The notes under the pieces were generated by a model. The model was not told where the DNA came from and searched no databases. It saw only the letters and a list, made by a program, of their open reading frames with translations. A DNA stretch of 64,000 nt. Origin: Bacteroidota bacterium. Its GTDB lineage: Bacteria; Bacteroidota; Ignavibacteria; Ignavibacteriales; Ignavibacteriaceae. Shown piece after piece: positions 53,110 to 62,717 of the stretch (positions are counted from its first letter, which is position 1; each line of letters starts with the position of its first letter). The stretch covers positions 30,255 through 94,254 of the forward strand of contig JAKAKL010000140.1 in assembly GCA_021824565.1 (NCBI GenBank), read 5' to 3'. The translations under genes were made by a program, and so were the position numbers.

Positions 53110-53849
53110 AACTGAAAGATAAAAGAGCTGTTGTAACAGGAGGAACGCGCGGAATCGGTCGTGCGATTGTGCTTGAGCTTGCCGCTCAAGGATGCAGTGT
53201 AGTATTTACGTTTCAAAATTCTTACGATGCGGCAAAATCTCTTGAAGCTGAAGCAGAAAAATATAATGTCAAAATTTTAGGCTTTAAAGCTGATGCCGCT
53301 TCATTTTCAGAAGCGGAAAAAACAGTTAATTTTTCTTTGGAAAATTTAGGCGGTTTAGATATTTTAGTGAACAACGCAGGCATTACCAAAGACAATTTAT
53401 TACTTAGAATGTCTGAAGACGATTTTGATAAAGTTATTAACGCTAATTTGAAAAGTGTTTTTAATTATACAAAGGCTTCTGTAAAACCAATGTTAAGCCA
53501 GCGATACGGAAAAATTATTAACATATCTTCGGTTGTTGCTTTAATTGGAAACCCGGGACAGGCGAACTATGTTGCGTCAAAATCCGGCGTAATTGGATTT
53601 ACAAAATCAACAGCTAAAGAACTTGGATCAAGAAATATTTGTGTTAATGCTGTCGCACCCGGATATATCTCTACGGATATGACAGAGAAGTTAAATGATA
53701 AACAAAAAGAAATTATAATTTCTCAAATACCTGTGAAGAGAATAGGAACTCCGGAAGACATAGCCCGTGTTGTTGCTTTTTTAGCATCAAGCGATTCGGA
53801 TTATATAACCGGGCAGGTCATTTCTGTTGACGGCGGCATGGCGATGTAA
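53106..53849 (+). CDS. fabG: FabG, 3-oxoacyl-ACP reductase
   Basis: NADPH-dependent reduction of 3-oxoacyl-ACP. 247 residues of the SDR fold: T-G-G-T-R-G-I-G-R for the cofactor, N-N-A-G, and catalytic S142-Y155-K159. The ending D-Y-I-T-G-Q-V-I-S-V-D-G-G-M is typical FabG. The ATG overlaps the stop of the DUF3109 gene by four bases (ATGA), and GAGG lies upstream. Confidence 0.96.
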   Translation: MKLKDKRAVVTGGTRGIGRAIVLELAAQGCSVVFTFQNSYDAAKSLEAEAEKYNVKILGFKADAASFSEAEKTVNFSLENLGGLDILVNNAGITKDNLLLRMSEDDFDKVINANLKSVFNYTKASVKPMLSQRYGKIINISSVVALIGNPGQANYVASKSGVIGFTKSTAKELGSRNICVNAVAPGYISTDMTEKLNDKQKEIIISQIPVKRIGTPEDIARVVAFLASSDSDYITGQVISVDGGMAM

Positions 53850-53897
53850 TAGATTTTAAATTAATTAATAATCAATCAAAAAAATGTAGGAGATACA

Positions 53898-54134
53898 ATG
53901 GACGTTGAAGCTAAAGTAAAAGAAATAATCATCGACAAACTTGGTGTTGAGGAATCTCAAATAACACCCGAAGCTTCGTTTACAAATGATCTTGGCGCGG
54001 ACTCGCTTGATATCGTTGAGCTTGTTATGGGCTTTGAAAGCGCTTTCCAGGTTTCTATTCCCGATGAAGACGCTGAAAAAATCGGCACCGTTGGCGATGC
54101 TGTTAAATACTTAAAAGAAAAACTTGGTAAATAA
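53898..54134 (+). CDS. acpP: Acyl carrier protein
   Basis: 78 residues, acidic. The phosphopantetheine serine is S36 in [16 protein letters not shown] lies upstream. It lies between fabG and fabF and is followed by a hairpin terminator, which would allow high expression of the upstream part. Confidence 0.98.
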   Translation: MDVEAKVKEIIIDKLGVEESQITPEASFTNDLGADSLDIVELVMGFESAFQVSIPDEDAEKIGTVGDAVKYLKEKLGK

Positions 54135-54138
54135 TTTT

Positions 54139-54165
54139 AAAGTCGAGAATTTTTTCTCGACTTTT
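54139..54165 (+). terminator. Terminator after acpP
   Basis: AAAGTCGAGAA then TTTT then TTCTCGACTTTT at 54139-54165: an 8-bp or longer stem with a T-rich tail. fabF follows 57 bases later, so readthrough or a further promoter is expected. Confidence 0.8.
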
Positions 54166-54221
54166 ACTTCTTCTCACTTCAAGCTATTTATTATTAACAC
54201 AAGATATCATCGGAGTCTAAC

Positions 54222-55469
54222 ATGACAAAACGAAGAGTAGTTGTAACCGGTATGGGAGCAATTACTCCTATCGGTATTGGCATTGAAGAATTTTGGGACG
54301 GATTGCTAAAAGGGAAAAACGGAGTTGGTCCTATTACAAAATTTGATGCTTCAAAATTTGATACTCAGTTTGCCGCTGAAGTTAAGAACTTTGCTGCTGA
54401 AGATTATATAGATAAGAAAAGCATCAAGCGGATGGACCCGTTTACTCACTTTGCGCTTGCCACTTCGGAAATGGCATTCAAAGATTCTGAAATTAATCTC
54501 GACAAAATTAACAAAGAAAAATTCGGCGTAATATACGGCAGCGGCATCGGCGGCATGGTTACGCTGCAGCAGCAGCTGTGGAGTTACTACGATGAAAAAA
54601 ACCCTAGGGCAATTAGTCCTTTCTTCGTTACAATGATGATATCCGACATGGCTGCCGGACAAATTTCTATTAAGTACGGACTAAAAGGACCGAACTACGC
54701 AACAACCTCAGCGTGTGCGACATCGTCTCACTCAATAGCAGATGCGTTAGTTCTGATTCAGCGCGGAAGCGCGGATCTCATGGTTTGCGGCGGTACCGAA
54801 TCGGCAATAACAGAAATGTCGATCGGCGGCTTTAATGCCATGAAAGCTCTATCGCGATGGAACGATCGCTATCTCGAAGCGTCCAGACCGTTCGATAAAG
54901 ACCGTAACGGTTTTGTAATGGGTGAAGGCGCCGGAACATTAATACTGGAAGAGATGGAACACGCACTCAACCGCGGGGCTAAAATTTATTGCGAAATTGG
55001 AGGAATAGGATTAACAGGAGATGCTTTTCATATTACTGCGCCGGCTCCAGGCGGCGAAGGCGCCGTTCGTTCAATGAAAGCGGCGATTCAAGATTCCGAA
55101 ATGCTTCCGGAAGATGTAGATTATATTAATGCTCATGGAACTTCAACGCCTTATAATGATGCTTACGAAACTACCGCTATTAAAACTGTCTTCGGCGACC
55201 ATGCCTATAAATTGATTGTCAGCTCGACTAAATCTATGACCGGACATTTGCTTGGCGCCGCCGGCGGTATTGAAGCGGTTGCTACGGTTTTAGCTATTAA
55301 AAATGATATTGTTCCTCCGACAATTAACCTAACTAATCCCGATCCCGAATGCGATCTTAATTACAGCCCAAACGTTGCAACTAATAAAAAAATTAATTGC
55401 GCTATAAGCAATACTTTCGGATTCGGCGGTCATAATGCTTCAATATTATTTAAGAAGTTCGAGGCATAA
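54222..55469 (+). CDS. fabF: FabF, beta-ketoacyl-ACP synthase II
   Basis: 415 residues. Elongation condensing enzyme. Active site C165 in T-T-S-A-C-A-T-S-S-H, histidines in N-A-H-G-T-S-T-P (near 304) and K-S-M-T-G-H-L-L-G-A-A-G (near 341). The E. coli-like length and F-G-F-G-G-H-N at the end agree. GGAG precedes the ATG. The stop is 2 bases before rnc. Confidence 0.97.
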   Translation: MTKRRVVVTGMGAITPIGIGIEEFWDGLLKGKNGVGPITKFDASKFDTQFAAEVKNFAAEDYIDKKSIKRMDPFTHFALATSEMAFKDSEINLDKINKEKFGVIYGSGIGGMVTLQQQLWSYYDEKNPRAISPFFVTMMISDMAAGQISIKYGLKGPNYATTSACATSSHSIADALVLIQRGSADLMVCGGTESAITEMSIGGFNAMKALSRWNDRYLEASRPFDKDRNGFVMGEGAGTLILEEMEHALNRGAKIYCEIGGIGLTGDAFHITAPAPGGEGAVRSMKAAIQDSEMLPEDVDYINAHGTSTPYNDAYETTAIKTVFGDHAYKLIVSSTKSMTGHLLGAAGGIEAVATVLAIKNDIVPPTINLTNPDPECDLNYSPNVATNKKINCAISNTFGFGGHNASILFKKFEA

Positions 55470-55471
55470 CC

Positions 55472-56263
55472 GTGGGCAAGCTGTTAGACTGGATAATAGA
55501 AAAATTAAAACAGCGGGAAGTTCAAAAAAAATCTAAAGCGATTTCCCGCCTTCTGACGCCCAAAAAATTTGCCGAGCTTGAAAAGCTTATCGGCTTCAGC
55601 ATAAAAAATAAATCTTATTATATTCAAGCATTGATGCATCGCTCTTTCCTTGAGCAAAATTTTGATTACGATGTTTCAAATGAAAGACTTGAGTTCCTTG
55701 GTGATTCGGTGTTGAGCTTATCTGTGGCTGAATATCTTTACGAATCTTTCCCTGAAAAGGATGAAGGCTTTTTAACTAAAGTTCGCGCGAAGCTTGTTAA
55801 CCGCCTCGCACTTGCCGAAACCGCTGAACGTATAAACCTTGCCGGCTTTTTGCTCGTAAGTAAAAATCTTTCTTCAAACTTTAAAGCCGGATCAAAGACG
55901 GTTTTAGCTGATGCTATGGAAGCACTGATCGGAGCTATTTATTTAGACAACGGCTTGGAAGCTGCGAAAGACTTTATCGAGCGCGTTTTAATTGAGCCTA
56001 ATTCTAAAAATGATGTTTATTTGATCGACGAGAACTTTAAGAGCCAGCTTCTTGAATACGCTCAAGCTAATAAGATGTCCATTCCTGTTTACACGGTTTT
56101 AAAAGAGGAAGGTCCGCAGCATAACAGAACCTTCACAATATCTGTTTTTATCAATGATATTGAGTTCGGAATAGGCAAAGGGAGAAATAAAAAGAGCGCG
56201 GAACAAAGCGCGGCTCACGAGGCTCTTAGAAAAATTCATGAAGAAAACGGAACGCAAGCTTAG
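55472..56263 (+). CDS. rnc: Ribonuclease III
   Basis: 263 residues with a GTG start and GAGG seven bases upstream. An N-terminal basic leader (about 35 residues) precedes the nuclease domain, which has E-R-L-E-F-L-G-D-S-V-L-S-L and the second acidic motif A-D-A-M-E-A-L-I-G-A-I-Y-L-D. A double-stranded RNA-binding domain forms the end (A-E-Q-S-A-A-H-E-A-L). It cuts rRNA precursors and other double-stranded RNA. It closes the fatty acid cluster, as in many bacteria. Confidence 0.97.
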   Translation: MGKLLDWIIEKLKQREVQKKSKAISRLLTPKKFAELEKLIGFSIKNKSYYIQALMHRSFLEQNFDYDVSNERLEFLGDSVLSLSVAEYLYESFPEKDEGFLTKVRAKLVNRLALAETAERINLAGFLLVSKNLSSNFKAGSKTVLADAMEALIGAIYLDNGLEAAKDFIERVLIEPNSKNDVYLIDENFKSQLLEYAQANKMSIPVYTVLKEEGPQHNRTFTISVFINDIEFGIGKGRNKKSAEQSAAHEALRKIHEENGTQA

Positions 56264-56394
56264 CATCTCCTATTCTTCCTCTAAGTCCATTTCATTTCAG
56301 ATATTTCTTCACTAGGAATACTTAATCATTTTATTGAAGAAAAACTTTATTTATTTTTGAACGATAAAATTTAAATAACAAGGAAAATAATCTC

Positions 56395-59289
56395 ATGACC
56401 TTACTTCCACACCCGGATAAATTTGAAGACCGGCACATCGGACCGGCGAAAAATGAATTGCCCGTAATGCTACAAGCAGTTGGAGTTAATTCACTTGAAG
56501 AATTAATAAACGAAACAGTTCCTGAACAAATCAGACTCAAGCATCAATTAAATCTTGAGGAGCCTCTTTCTGAAATTGAGCTGATAGATAATCTTAAATC
56601 TCTGGCGCAAAAGAATAAAGTTTTTAAATCATATATCGGGTTAGGCTATTATCCAACTATAACGCCGGAAGTAATCAAAAGAAATATTCTTGAAAATCCG
56701 GGATGGTATACTCAGTACACTCCTTACCAGGCAGAAATTTCTCAAGGAAGATTGGAAGCTCTATTAAATTTTCAGACGATGATTATCGATCTTACGGGAA
56801 TGAACATTGCAAACGCATCTCTGCTTGATGAAGGCACGTCGGCTGCGGAAGCTATGATAATGTTCCATTCAATTAGGAAAAATCCGAATGCGCTTAAATT
56901 TTTTGTTTCTGATGATTGTTTTCCTCAAACTATCGATGTTCTAAAAACCAGGTCGAACCCGCTGAACATAAAACTTGAGATTGGAGATTATAAAAGCTTT
57001 ACTCCCACCGACGAGTACTTTGGCATTTTAGTTCAATATCCGAATGCAAACGGAGAAGTTGTCGATTACTCGGATTTTTTCAAAGAAGCTAAAGCAAAAA
57101 ATATTTATACAGTAGTAGCCGCTGATATTCTAAGCCTTGCAATATTAACGCCGCCTGGAGAATTTGGCGCGGATGCGGTTGTTGGAAACACACAGCGGTT
57201 AGGCGTGCCGATGGGATTCGGCGGTCCGCACGCGGCTTATTTTGCAACCAAAGACGAATACAAAAGGCAAATACCCGGAAGAATAATCGGAGTATCAGTT
57301 GACGCTCAAGGAAGCCGTGCGTTAAGGATGGCGCTTCAAACAAGAGAGCAGCATATAAGACGAGAAAAAGCTACTAGCAATATTTGTACTTCGCAGGTTC
57401 TTCTCGCAATTATCTCCTCAATGTACGCTGTTTATCATGGCCCGGACGGCATTAAAAAAATTGCCGGGAGAATTCACAAGCTTACTAAACTTCTCGACAT
57501 ATCTTTAAAAGAATTTGGATTCCTGCAAGAGAATAAATTATTCTTCGATACTCTCAAAGTTAATTTCACCGATCAAGACAAATTAAAATTGGTAAGAGAA
57601 GAATCAGTTGCTAAAGATATAAACTTGAGATTTATCAATGATAATTCTGCCGGTATTTCTTTAAGTGAAGTTACCTCGTTTGAAGATGTAGTTGAATTGA
57701 TTTCTATCTTTGCAAAAGCAGCTAACAAAGAAGTATCTATTGACAAAATAAAAGATGCTGCAGAAAAAATTGATGCGGAATTCCCGGCATCATTGATGAG
57801 GACAAGCGAATTCTTAACTCATAAGGTTTTTAATTCATTTCACTCCGAAACTGAAATGCTCAGATACATGAAGAGTCTCGAGAATAAAGATTTATCTTTG
57901 ACCCACTCGATGATCCCTCTTGGCTCGTGTACTATGAAATTGAATGCCACGGCAGAGATGGCTGCAATTACGTGGCCTGAATTTGCGAACATTCATCCGT
58001 TTGCTCCGCTGGATCAAGCGAAAGGTTATCTTGAATTATTTAAAGAACTTGAAAAAGATTTATCCGAGATTACCGGCTTCTCTGCAATTTCACTTCAGCC
58101 GAATTCCGGTGCTCAAGGAGAGTATTCTGGCTTAATGGTTATTCGTCAGTATCATGCAAGCCGAGGCGAAACAAACCGCAGCGTTGCTTTAATTCCTTCA
58201 TCTGCGCATGGAACAAACCCCGCAAGCGCTGTAATGGCTGGGATGAAAGTTGTCGTTGTTAACTGCGATTCCAGCGGCAATGTGGATATTCCCGACTTAA
58301 GAAAAAAAGCAGAGCTTCATAAAAATGATCTTGCTGCGTTAATGATAACTTATCCGTCGACTCACGGAGTTTTTGAAGAAGGCATCCAGGAAATTTGCAA
58401 GATTGTTCATGATAACGGCGGACAGGTTTACATGGACGGCGCAAACATGAATGCTCAAGTTGGGTTAACAAGTCCGGCGATGATAGGAGCAGACGTTTGC
58501 CATCTGAACTTGCATAAAACTTTTTGCATACCGCATGGCGGCGGCGGACCTGGAATGGGACCAATTGGAGTTGCGAAGCATCTTGTTCAATTCCTGCCGA
58601 CTCATTCTGTAGTTAAAATCGGAAGCGATAAAGGAATTTCGGCAGTAGCTTCAGCGCCCTGGGGAAGCGCAGATATTTTACTCATCTCTTATGCTTATAT
58701 CAAGATGATGGGAAGCGAGGGTTTAACAAACGCGACTAAATATGCAATTCTAAACGCAAATTATATTAAAGCCAAGCTCGAATCTCATTACCCGGTTTTG
58801 TACGCGAACAAAAAAGGAAGAGTTGCCCACGAATTAATTTTCGACACGCGGAGTTTTAAAACAACTGCGCACGTTGAAGTCGAAGATATTGCAAAACGAT
58901 TAATGGACTACGGCTATCACGCGCCGACTGTTTCTTTTCCCGTTGCGGGAACTTTGATGGTAGAACCAACCGAAAGCGAATCGCAGAAAGAATTAGATCA
59001 ATTCTGCGACGCATTGATTTCTATCCGTGAAGAGATTAGAGAAGTTGAGACCGGTGCAGCAGACGCCAGCGATAATGTATTAAAAAATTCTCCGCATACT
59101 GTTGCAAGCGTTGTATCTGATAATTGGCGGCATTCATATTCAAGAGAGAAGGCTGCATTTCCAACAGAGTGGGCGAAGCAGAATAAGTTTTGGCCGGGTG
59201 TCGGAAGAGTGAATAATGCTTACGGCGATAGAAACTTAGTTTGCAGCTGCAATCCGGTTTCGGATTATATTGAAGAAAGTGTTTCTTAA
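56395..59289 (+). CDS. gcvP: Glycine dehydrogenase (P protein), full length
   Basis: 964 residues, the single-chain form of glycine decarboxylase P protein. PLP lysine K708 is in [16 protein letters not shown]. Other signatures include [15 protein letters not shown], and [10 protein letters not shown]. It releases CO2 from glycine and passes the aminomethyl to lipoyl H protein. gcvT and gcvH are not adjacent. The 131-base gap to rnc shows no glycine riboswitch features. AGGA is upstream of the ATG. Confidence 0.97.
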   Translation: MTLLPHPDKFEDRHIGPAKNELPVMLQAVGVNSLEELINETVPEQIRLKHQLNLEEPLSEIELIDNLKSLAQKNKVFKSYIGLGYYPTITPEVIKRNILENPGWYTQYTPYQAEISQGRLEALLNFQTMIIDLTGMNIANASLLDEGTSAAEAMIMFHSIRKNPNALKFFVSDDCFPQTIDVLKTRSNPLNIKLEIGDYKSFTPTDEYFGILVQYPNANGEVVDYSDFFKEAKAKNIYTVVAADILSLAILTPPGEFGADAVVGNTQRLGVPMGFGGPHAAYFATKDEYKRQIPGRIIGVSVDAQGSRALRMALQTREQHIRREKATSNICTSQVLLAIISSMYAVYHGPDGIKKIAGRIHKLTKLLDISLKEFGFLQENKLFFDTLKVNFTDQDKLKLVREESVAKDINLRFINDNSAGISLSEVTSFEDVVELISIFAKAANKEVSIDKIKDAAEKIDAEFPASLMRTSEFLTHKVFNSFHSETEMLRYMKSLENKDLSLTHSMIPLGSCTMKLNATAEMAAITWPEFANIHPFAPLDQAKGYLELFKELEKDLSEITGFSAISLQPNSGAQGEYSGLMVIRQYHASRGETNRSVALIPSSAHGTNPASAVMAGMKVVVVNCDSSGNVDIPDLRKKAELHKNDLAALMITYPSTHGVFEEGIQEICKIVHDNGGQVYMDGANMNAQVGLTSPAMIGADVCHLNLHKTFCIPHGGGGPGMGPIGVAKHLVQFLPTHSVVKIGSDKGISAVASAPWGSADILLISYAYIKMMGSEGLTNATKYAILNANYIKAKLESHYPVLYANKKGRVAHELIFDTRSFKTTAHVEVEDIAKRLMDYGYHAPTVSFPVAGTLMVEPTESESQKELDQFCDALISIREEIREVETGAADASDNVLKNSPHTVASVVSDNWRHSYSREKAAFPTEWAKQNKFWPGVGRVNNAYGDRNLVCSCNPVSDYIEESVS

Positions 59290-59350
59290 TAAGTGCGGCG
59301 ATGATTATGATCGACGCTGAATCTATCCTTAATTTATTTCCGGATAAAGA

Positions 59351-60682
59351 ATGTTGAAAAATTTTCTCTTAATATTTTTGTTGACTGTCTTAGTCTCAAA
59401 AATATTCCCACAGCAAAAAGATTCTCTGATTTATTCCGGCAGCTATTCAGTTAAGATTGATTCAATTAAAATTTCCGGCAACAGCATTACCGATCCTGAT
59501 GTCATCACAAGAGAAATGACATTTTCTGTTGGCGATACCGTAACTCCCGAAATAATTTTATTTAATCAGGAAAGAATATTTAGTCTCGGGATATTCACAA
59601 GAGTTTTGCTCCAGCCGGTAAAGAAAGATTCATTAAACATTCTTTACATTACCGTAAGCGAAAGCTGGTATATCTATCCGCTTCCTTTTGCGGAGTTAGT
59701 TGATAGAGACTGGAAAAAGATCTCATACGGGTTTTATCTTTTCATCCGCAATTTTAGGGGCGAGGATGAAACTTTATATGCACTCGCCGCATTAGGTTAT
59801 GATCCAATGCTAAATATTTCATACGACCGACCGTATTTAATCAGATCGCAGAATATTTTTTTCAACGCGCAGTTCACATATCAGAACGCTAAAAATAAAA
59901 GCGAAACAGCAAAAGCGCTGTACGGCGGCGACTTCGATGAAAAATTTATTACCGGTCAGATCAGTTTTGCAAAGCGATTAAATTTATACAATAAAGTTAA
60001 TGTGTTTTTCGGGTACGATTATATTGATAACCCTGTCTTCATCAGAGGAATATCGGCGTCGAATGAAAGAATAGACAGGCAGATCTCGCTTGGCGCCGGA
60101 TATGAAATTGATACCCGCGACCTTGCGCAGTTTCCATCTTCAGGATTCTACGGATTGTCTAACATTACTTTCAAAGGTCTCGGCATGAACGATATAAATT
60201 ATCAGATCGTAAACTTAGATATCCGGGAGTACTATACGGTTCTCGAAAAGCTGATTTTAAAATGCCGCTTTGAAAGCCGATTGACATTCGGCAAGCTTGT
60301 ACCGTATCATGATTATTCATTCTTCGGATACACTCAAAGAATCCGCGGCTACTTCAGCCAGGAACAGGAGGGGAATGATATTTATTTAACTTCATTCGAG
60401 ATGAACTATCCTGTGCTTAGCGATGTTAACATGCACTTTGATTTTGTGCCGGTCGTTCCGAAATCATTGCTTAGTTTCCGTTTCGGAATTTATGCTGAAC
60501 TGTTCGCCGACGCCGGTGCAACACGCATGTCGGGACAAAGCTTAAGCGTGAACGATTTTAATCCCGGCTACGGCGGAGGCTTAACTTTCCTGTTTCTGCC
60601 GTATAACATATTAAGGTTAGAATACGCCTTCAATCCCTATCATCATTCCGAACTTATAGTTGATATAGGAATATCTTTTTAA
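59351..60682 (+). CDS. Omp85/BamA-like outer membrane protein with one POTRA
   Basis: 443 residues: signal peptide (ending I-F-P-Q), one POTRA-like domain (about 30-110: I-D-S-I-K-I-S-G-N-S-I-T...F-S-V-G-D-T-V-T), then a barrel. The conserved substrate-gate motif I-R-G-Y is in Q-R-I-R-G-Y-F-S near 330. The final residues N-P-Y-H-H-S-E-L-I-V-D-I-G-I-S-F end in phenylalanine as in Omp85 barrels. Shorter than BamA (five POTRA). Probably a member of the surface antigen D15 family involved in outer membrane assembly or secretion; exact role not known. Confidence 0.85.
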   Translation: MLKNFLLIFLLTVLVSKIFPQQKDSLIYSGSYSVKIDSIKISGNSITDPDVITREMTFSVGDTVTPEIILFNQERIFSLGIFTRVLLQPVKKDSLNILYITVSESWYIYPLPFAELVDRDWKKISYGFYLFIRNFRGEDETLYALAALGYDPMLNISYDRPYLIRSQNIFFNAQFTYQNAKNKSETAKALYGGDFDEKFITGQISFAKRLNLYNKVNVFFGYDYIDNPVFIRGISASNERIDRQISLGAGYEIDTRDLAQFPSSGFYGLSNITFKGLGMNDINYQIVNLDIREYYTVLEKLILKCRFESRLTFGKLVPYHDYSFFGYTQRIRGYFSQEQEGNDIYLTSFEMNYPVLSDVNMHFDFVPVVPKSLLSFRFGIYAELFADAGATRMSGQSLSVNDFNPGYGGGLTFLFLPYNILRLEYAFNPYHHSELIVDIGISF

Positions 60683-60721
60683 AATCTCACCCAACAGCCT
60701 AAGAAAAAAATAAAAAAACTG

Positions 60722-60751
60722 TTGACTAATTATATTTTCTTGATGTATCTT
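60722..60751 (+). promoter_or_regulatory. Possible rsmE promoter
   Basis: TTGACT at 60722-60727 and TATCTT at 60746-60751 with an 18-base spacer, about 80 bases before the preferred start at 60830. Confidence 0.4.
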
Positions 60752-60829
60752 ATATAAGAAAAGTTAGTGCAATATTTCGTCCGTTATAAAATAAGGGACA
60801 AAATATATTTTAACATCCAGGAACTAACA

Positions 60830-61525
60830 TTGAATAATTATTTTTCAAAGATCGAGCTATATTATTCCAGTCCCGAAAGCTGCTCTGAAGAAGTCATCAA
60901 AATTCAGAAGGATGATTTCAAACATCTAATGAAAGTGATGAGGCATAAACCGGGACACAGGATTTATGTTACCAACGGATGCGGAACCATATTTGAGACC
61001 ACAATTACAAAGTTTACTACAGTCACCGCCGAAGCAAATGTCGAGCAAGCGTTTAATTATGAAAACCGTTTCGAAAATATTTTCTTCTGTATACCTAAGC
61101 TGAAAAACGCAGACAGGTTTGAGTTTATCTTAGAGAAATGCACCGAGCTTGGAGTAACAAACTTTATAATTTTTAATGCTGACAAAGCCATGCCGCTTGG
61201 AGACAAGCATGAACGATGGAATAAAATTCTGCTTTCTTCAATGAAGCAGTCTCTGCGTGCCTTTCTGCCGGTAATATTATATGAGAATTCTTTAGAGGCA
61301 ATAAGTAAATATAGAGGAACAAAATTTGTGTTTGAGCAAAACTCAACGCAAGAGTTCAAGAAGGCAAATTTGAAACCGGTTGATAACTGCTATTTTATTT
61401 TTGGACCTGAGGGAGGATTGTCCGAAAAAGAGTTGTCGCTATTTGATGAATCTTCAAAATATAAGATTGCGGAGAACAGGCTGAGAACCGAAACGGCAAT
61501 TATTAAATGTGCAGCTTTGCTTTAA
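60830..61525 (+). CDS. rsmE: RsmE, 16S rRNA m3U1498 methyltransferase
   Basis: 231 residues from a TTG at 60830 with AGGA seven bases upstream; the frame is open back to a GTG at 60767, but the added residues do not look like the family. Motifs of the SPOUT-type enzyme: F-K-H-L-M-K-V-M-R-H-K-P-G-H near the N-terminus, C-T-E-L-G-V-T-N-F-I, F-G-P-E-G-G-L-S-E-K-E-L and the knot end R-T-E-T-A-I-I-K-C-A-A-L. It uses S-adenosylmethionine to methylate U1498 of 16S rRNA in the small subunit. Confidence 0.93.
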   Translation: MNNYFSKIELYYSSPESCSEEVIKIQKDDFKHLMKVMRHKPGHRIYVTNGCGTIFETTITKFTTVTAEANVEQAFNYENRFENIFFCIPKLKNADRFEFILEKCTELGVTNFIIFNADKAMPLGDKHERWNKILLSSMKQSLRAFLPVILYENSLEAISKYRGTKFVFEQNSTQEFKKANLKPVDNCYFIFGPEGGLSEKELSLFDESSKYKIAENRLRTETAIIKCAALL

Positions 61526-61537
61526 AAGGGTAATAAA

Positions 61538-61717
61538 TTAGCGGAAGCCAGTCCGTGCGACTCTAAATAAATTTATAATCAGCAGAACAAGCGCTAAAAA
61601 TAAAATGATATGGAGGAAAATTCCCATCCCAATTTTAAATACCACTCCCACGAGCCATATTAAAAATAGAAATAGAGTTGCCGCCCACAGTGCTAGTTGA
61701 ATTCCTAAATTTTTCAC
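61538..61717 (-). CDS. DUF5670/lmo0937-like small membrane protein
   Basis: 59 residues from a GTG at 61717. Two hydrophobic helices (about 6-27 and 30-51) with the family-like stretch L-I-W-L-V-G-V-V-F...G-M-G-I-F-L-H-I-I-L-F-L-A-L-V-L-L-I-I-N-L-F-R. The pattern W-L-V-G...G-x-F-x-H-I-L-L-x-L-A is typical of the lmo0937 family, which is widespread and of unknown function. Converges on rsmE. Confidence 0.72.
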   Translation of the reverse strand: MKNLGIQLALWAATLFLFLIWLVGVVFKIGMGIFLHIILFLALVLLIINLFRVARTGFR

Positions 61718-61811
61718 AACCCAAATTTAGAAATAACAAGAAATTTATTAGTGCAAAGTGTCACAATAAACCAACGATATGTCGGGCGTAGAATTAGAAT
61801 ATTTAGAGAAA

Positions 61812-61844
61812 AAACATGACATCTTTTAGAAAGATGTCATGTTT
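61812..61844. repeat. 33-bp palindrome (15-bp stem, 3-base loop)
   Basis: AAACATGACATCTTT (61812-61826) and AAAGATGTCATGTTT (61830-61844) are exact complements around TAG. It lies downstream of rsmE and upstream of the DUF5670 gene start on the other strand. It has no T-run; a dispersed palindromic repeat or protein-binding site is likely. Confidence 0.85.
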
Positions 61845-61950
61845 GATGGGAAGCATATGAAATATTCGGTTAAAGGAAAAAGTAAAAGGTAAAAAAAGGA
61901 AAAAAGGTAAAGAGGTGAAAAGAATAATCTATTTGGATTAAAGATATAAT

Positions 61951-62332
61951 TTATGAAAAGCCCTACGAAAATGCTGTGGAGGAAATGAAAAGTCATAGGA
62001 AGAAAAAATTAAGTGCAGGGAAGTAAAACAAAAATCTCGGGAAGAAACTCGAAAGTCGTGCGAAGCAATCCGCAAATGGTGCGAAGCAACTGAAAAGTCG
62101 TGCGAAGCAATCCGCAAATGATGCGAAGCAACTCGAAAATGATGCGAAGCAACTCGAAAATGATGCGAAGCAAACCGAAAGTGATGCGAAGCAAACCAAA
62201 AGTGATGCGAAGCAACTGAAAAGTGATGCGAAGCAACCCGCAAATGATGCGAAGCAAAATGAAAATGGCGGGATGTAACTGAAATATTGTGGGGAGTAAC
62301 TGAAATATAATGCGAAGTAAAAGAAATATGGA
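61951..62332. repeat. Degenerate 21-bp-period array, about 17-18 units
   Basis: Ten exact GCGAAGCAA cores at 62060, 62081, 62102, 62123, 62144, 62165, 62186, 62207, 62228 and 62249, spaced exactly 21 bases. Degenerate units continue in the same register on both sides: GAAAAGCCC at 61955, GGAAG/GGGAAG at 61976, 61997, 62018, 62039, and GGGATGTAA, GGGGAGTAA, GCGAAGTAA at 62270, 62291, 62312. A second A-rich core (CGAAAA or TGAAAA) lies 10-11 bases after each GCGAAG. The plus frame 62027-62278 has no start; the minus frames lack ribosome sites. It ends about 390 bases before the next gene. Confidence 0.94.
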
Positions 62333-62717
62333 AATTAGGTTGTCAAATTTAAAAATTAACGTATTCAGTGTTTTTCTTTCTAACGTACGTTGATTAATAA
62401 CAGACAAATTTTTCTACAAATAAACCCCACTCATTCATTCATCTATTGTTGAAGTAATTAAGCATAACTTTGGTGCAGCTTCAGCTTCATTTTAAATTTC
62501 TACAAATTAGAAAGTATGTGATTTAAGTTAGAAAGCTATTAAATATTCTTGCGTGAATAAGATTAGTGTTATTATATTTTAAGCCGCGGATTCATCCAAA
62601 ATAATTATTGAGTGAAGTTACGAATCATTATTTGATATTGATTGCAAACTTACTTTTAATCTAACAACTTCGGATAATAATCTAAATATATTTTCCAATT
62701 CAAGAAAGAAACTGGAA
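62333..62717. other. Upstream region of the last T9SS gene
   Basis: No gene seen. AT-rich. It probably holds the promoter of the T9SS gene at 62718; no TTG...TAnnTTTG pair was found with confidence. Confidence 0.5.

Noticed and set aside
56264..56394. Glycine riboswitch before gcvP
   Set aside because: The gap is only 131 bases, AT-rich, and I see no paired G-rich stems of that class.
61951..62332. Reading the array as a CRISPR
   Set aside because: There are no unique spacers between conserved repeats; the whole 21-base unit is shared and drifts gradually. No cas gene is present in the window.
61938..62407. Minus-strand frames over the array as heptapeptide-repeat proteins
   Set aside because: Two overlapping minus-strand frames are open only because the period is a multiple of three. 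They have no ribosome site and the plus frame has no start codon.
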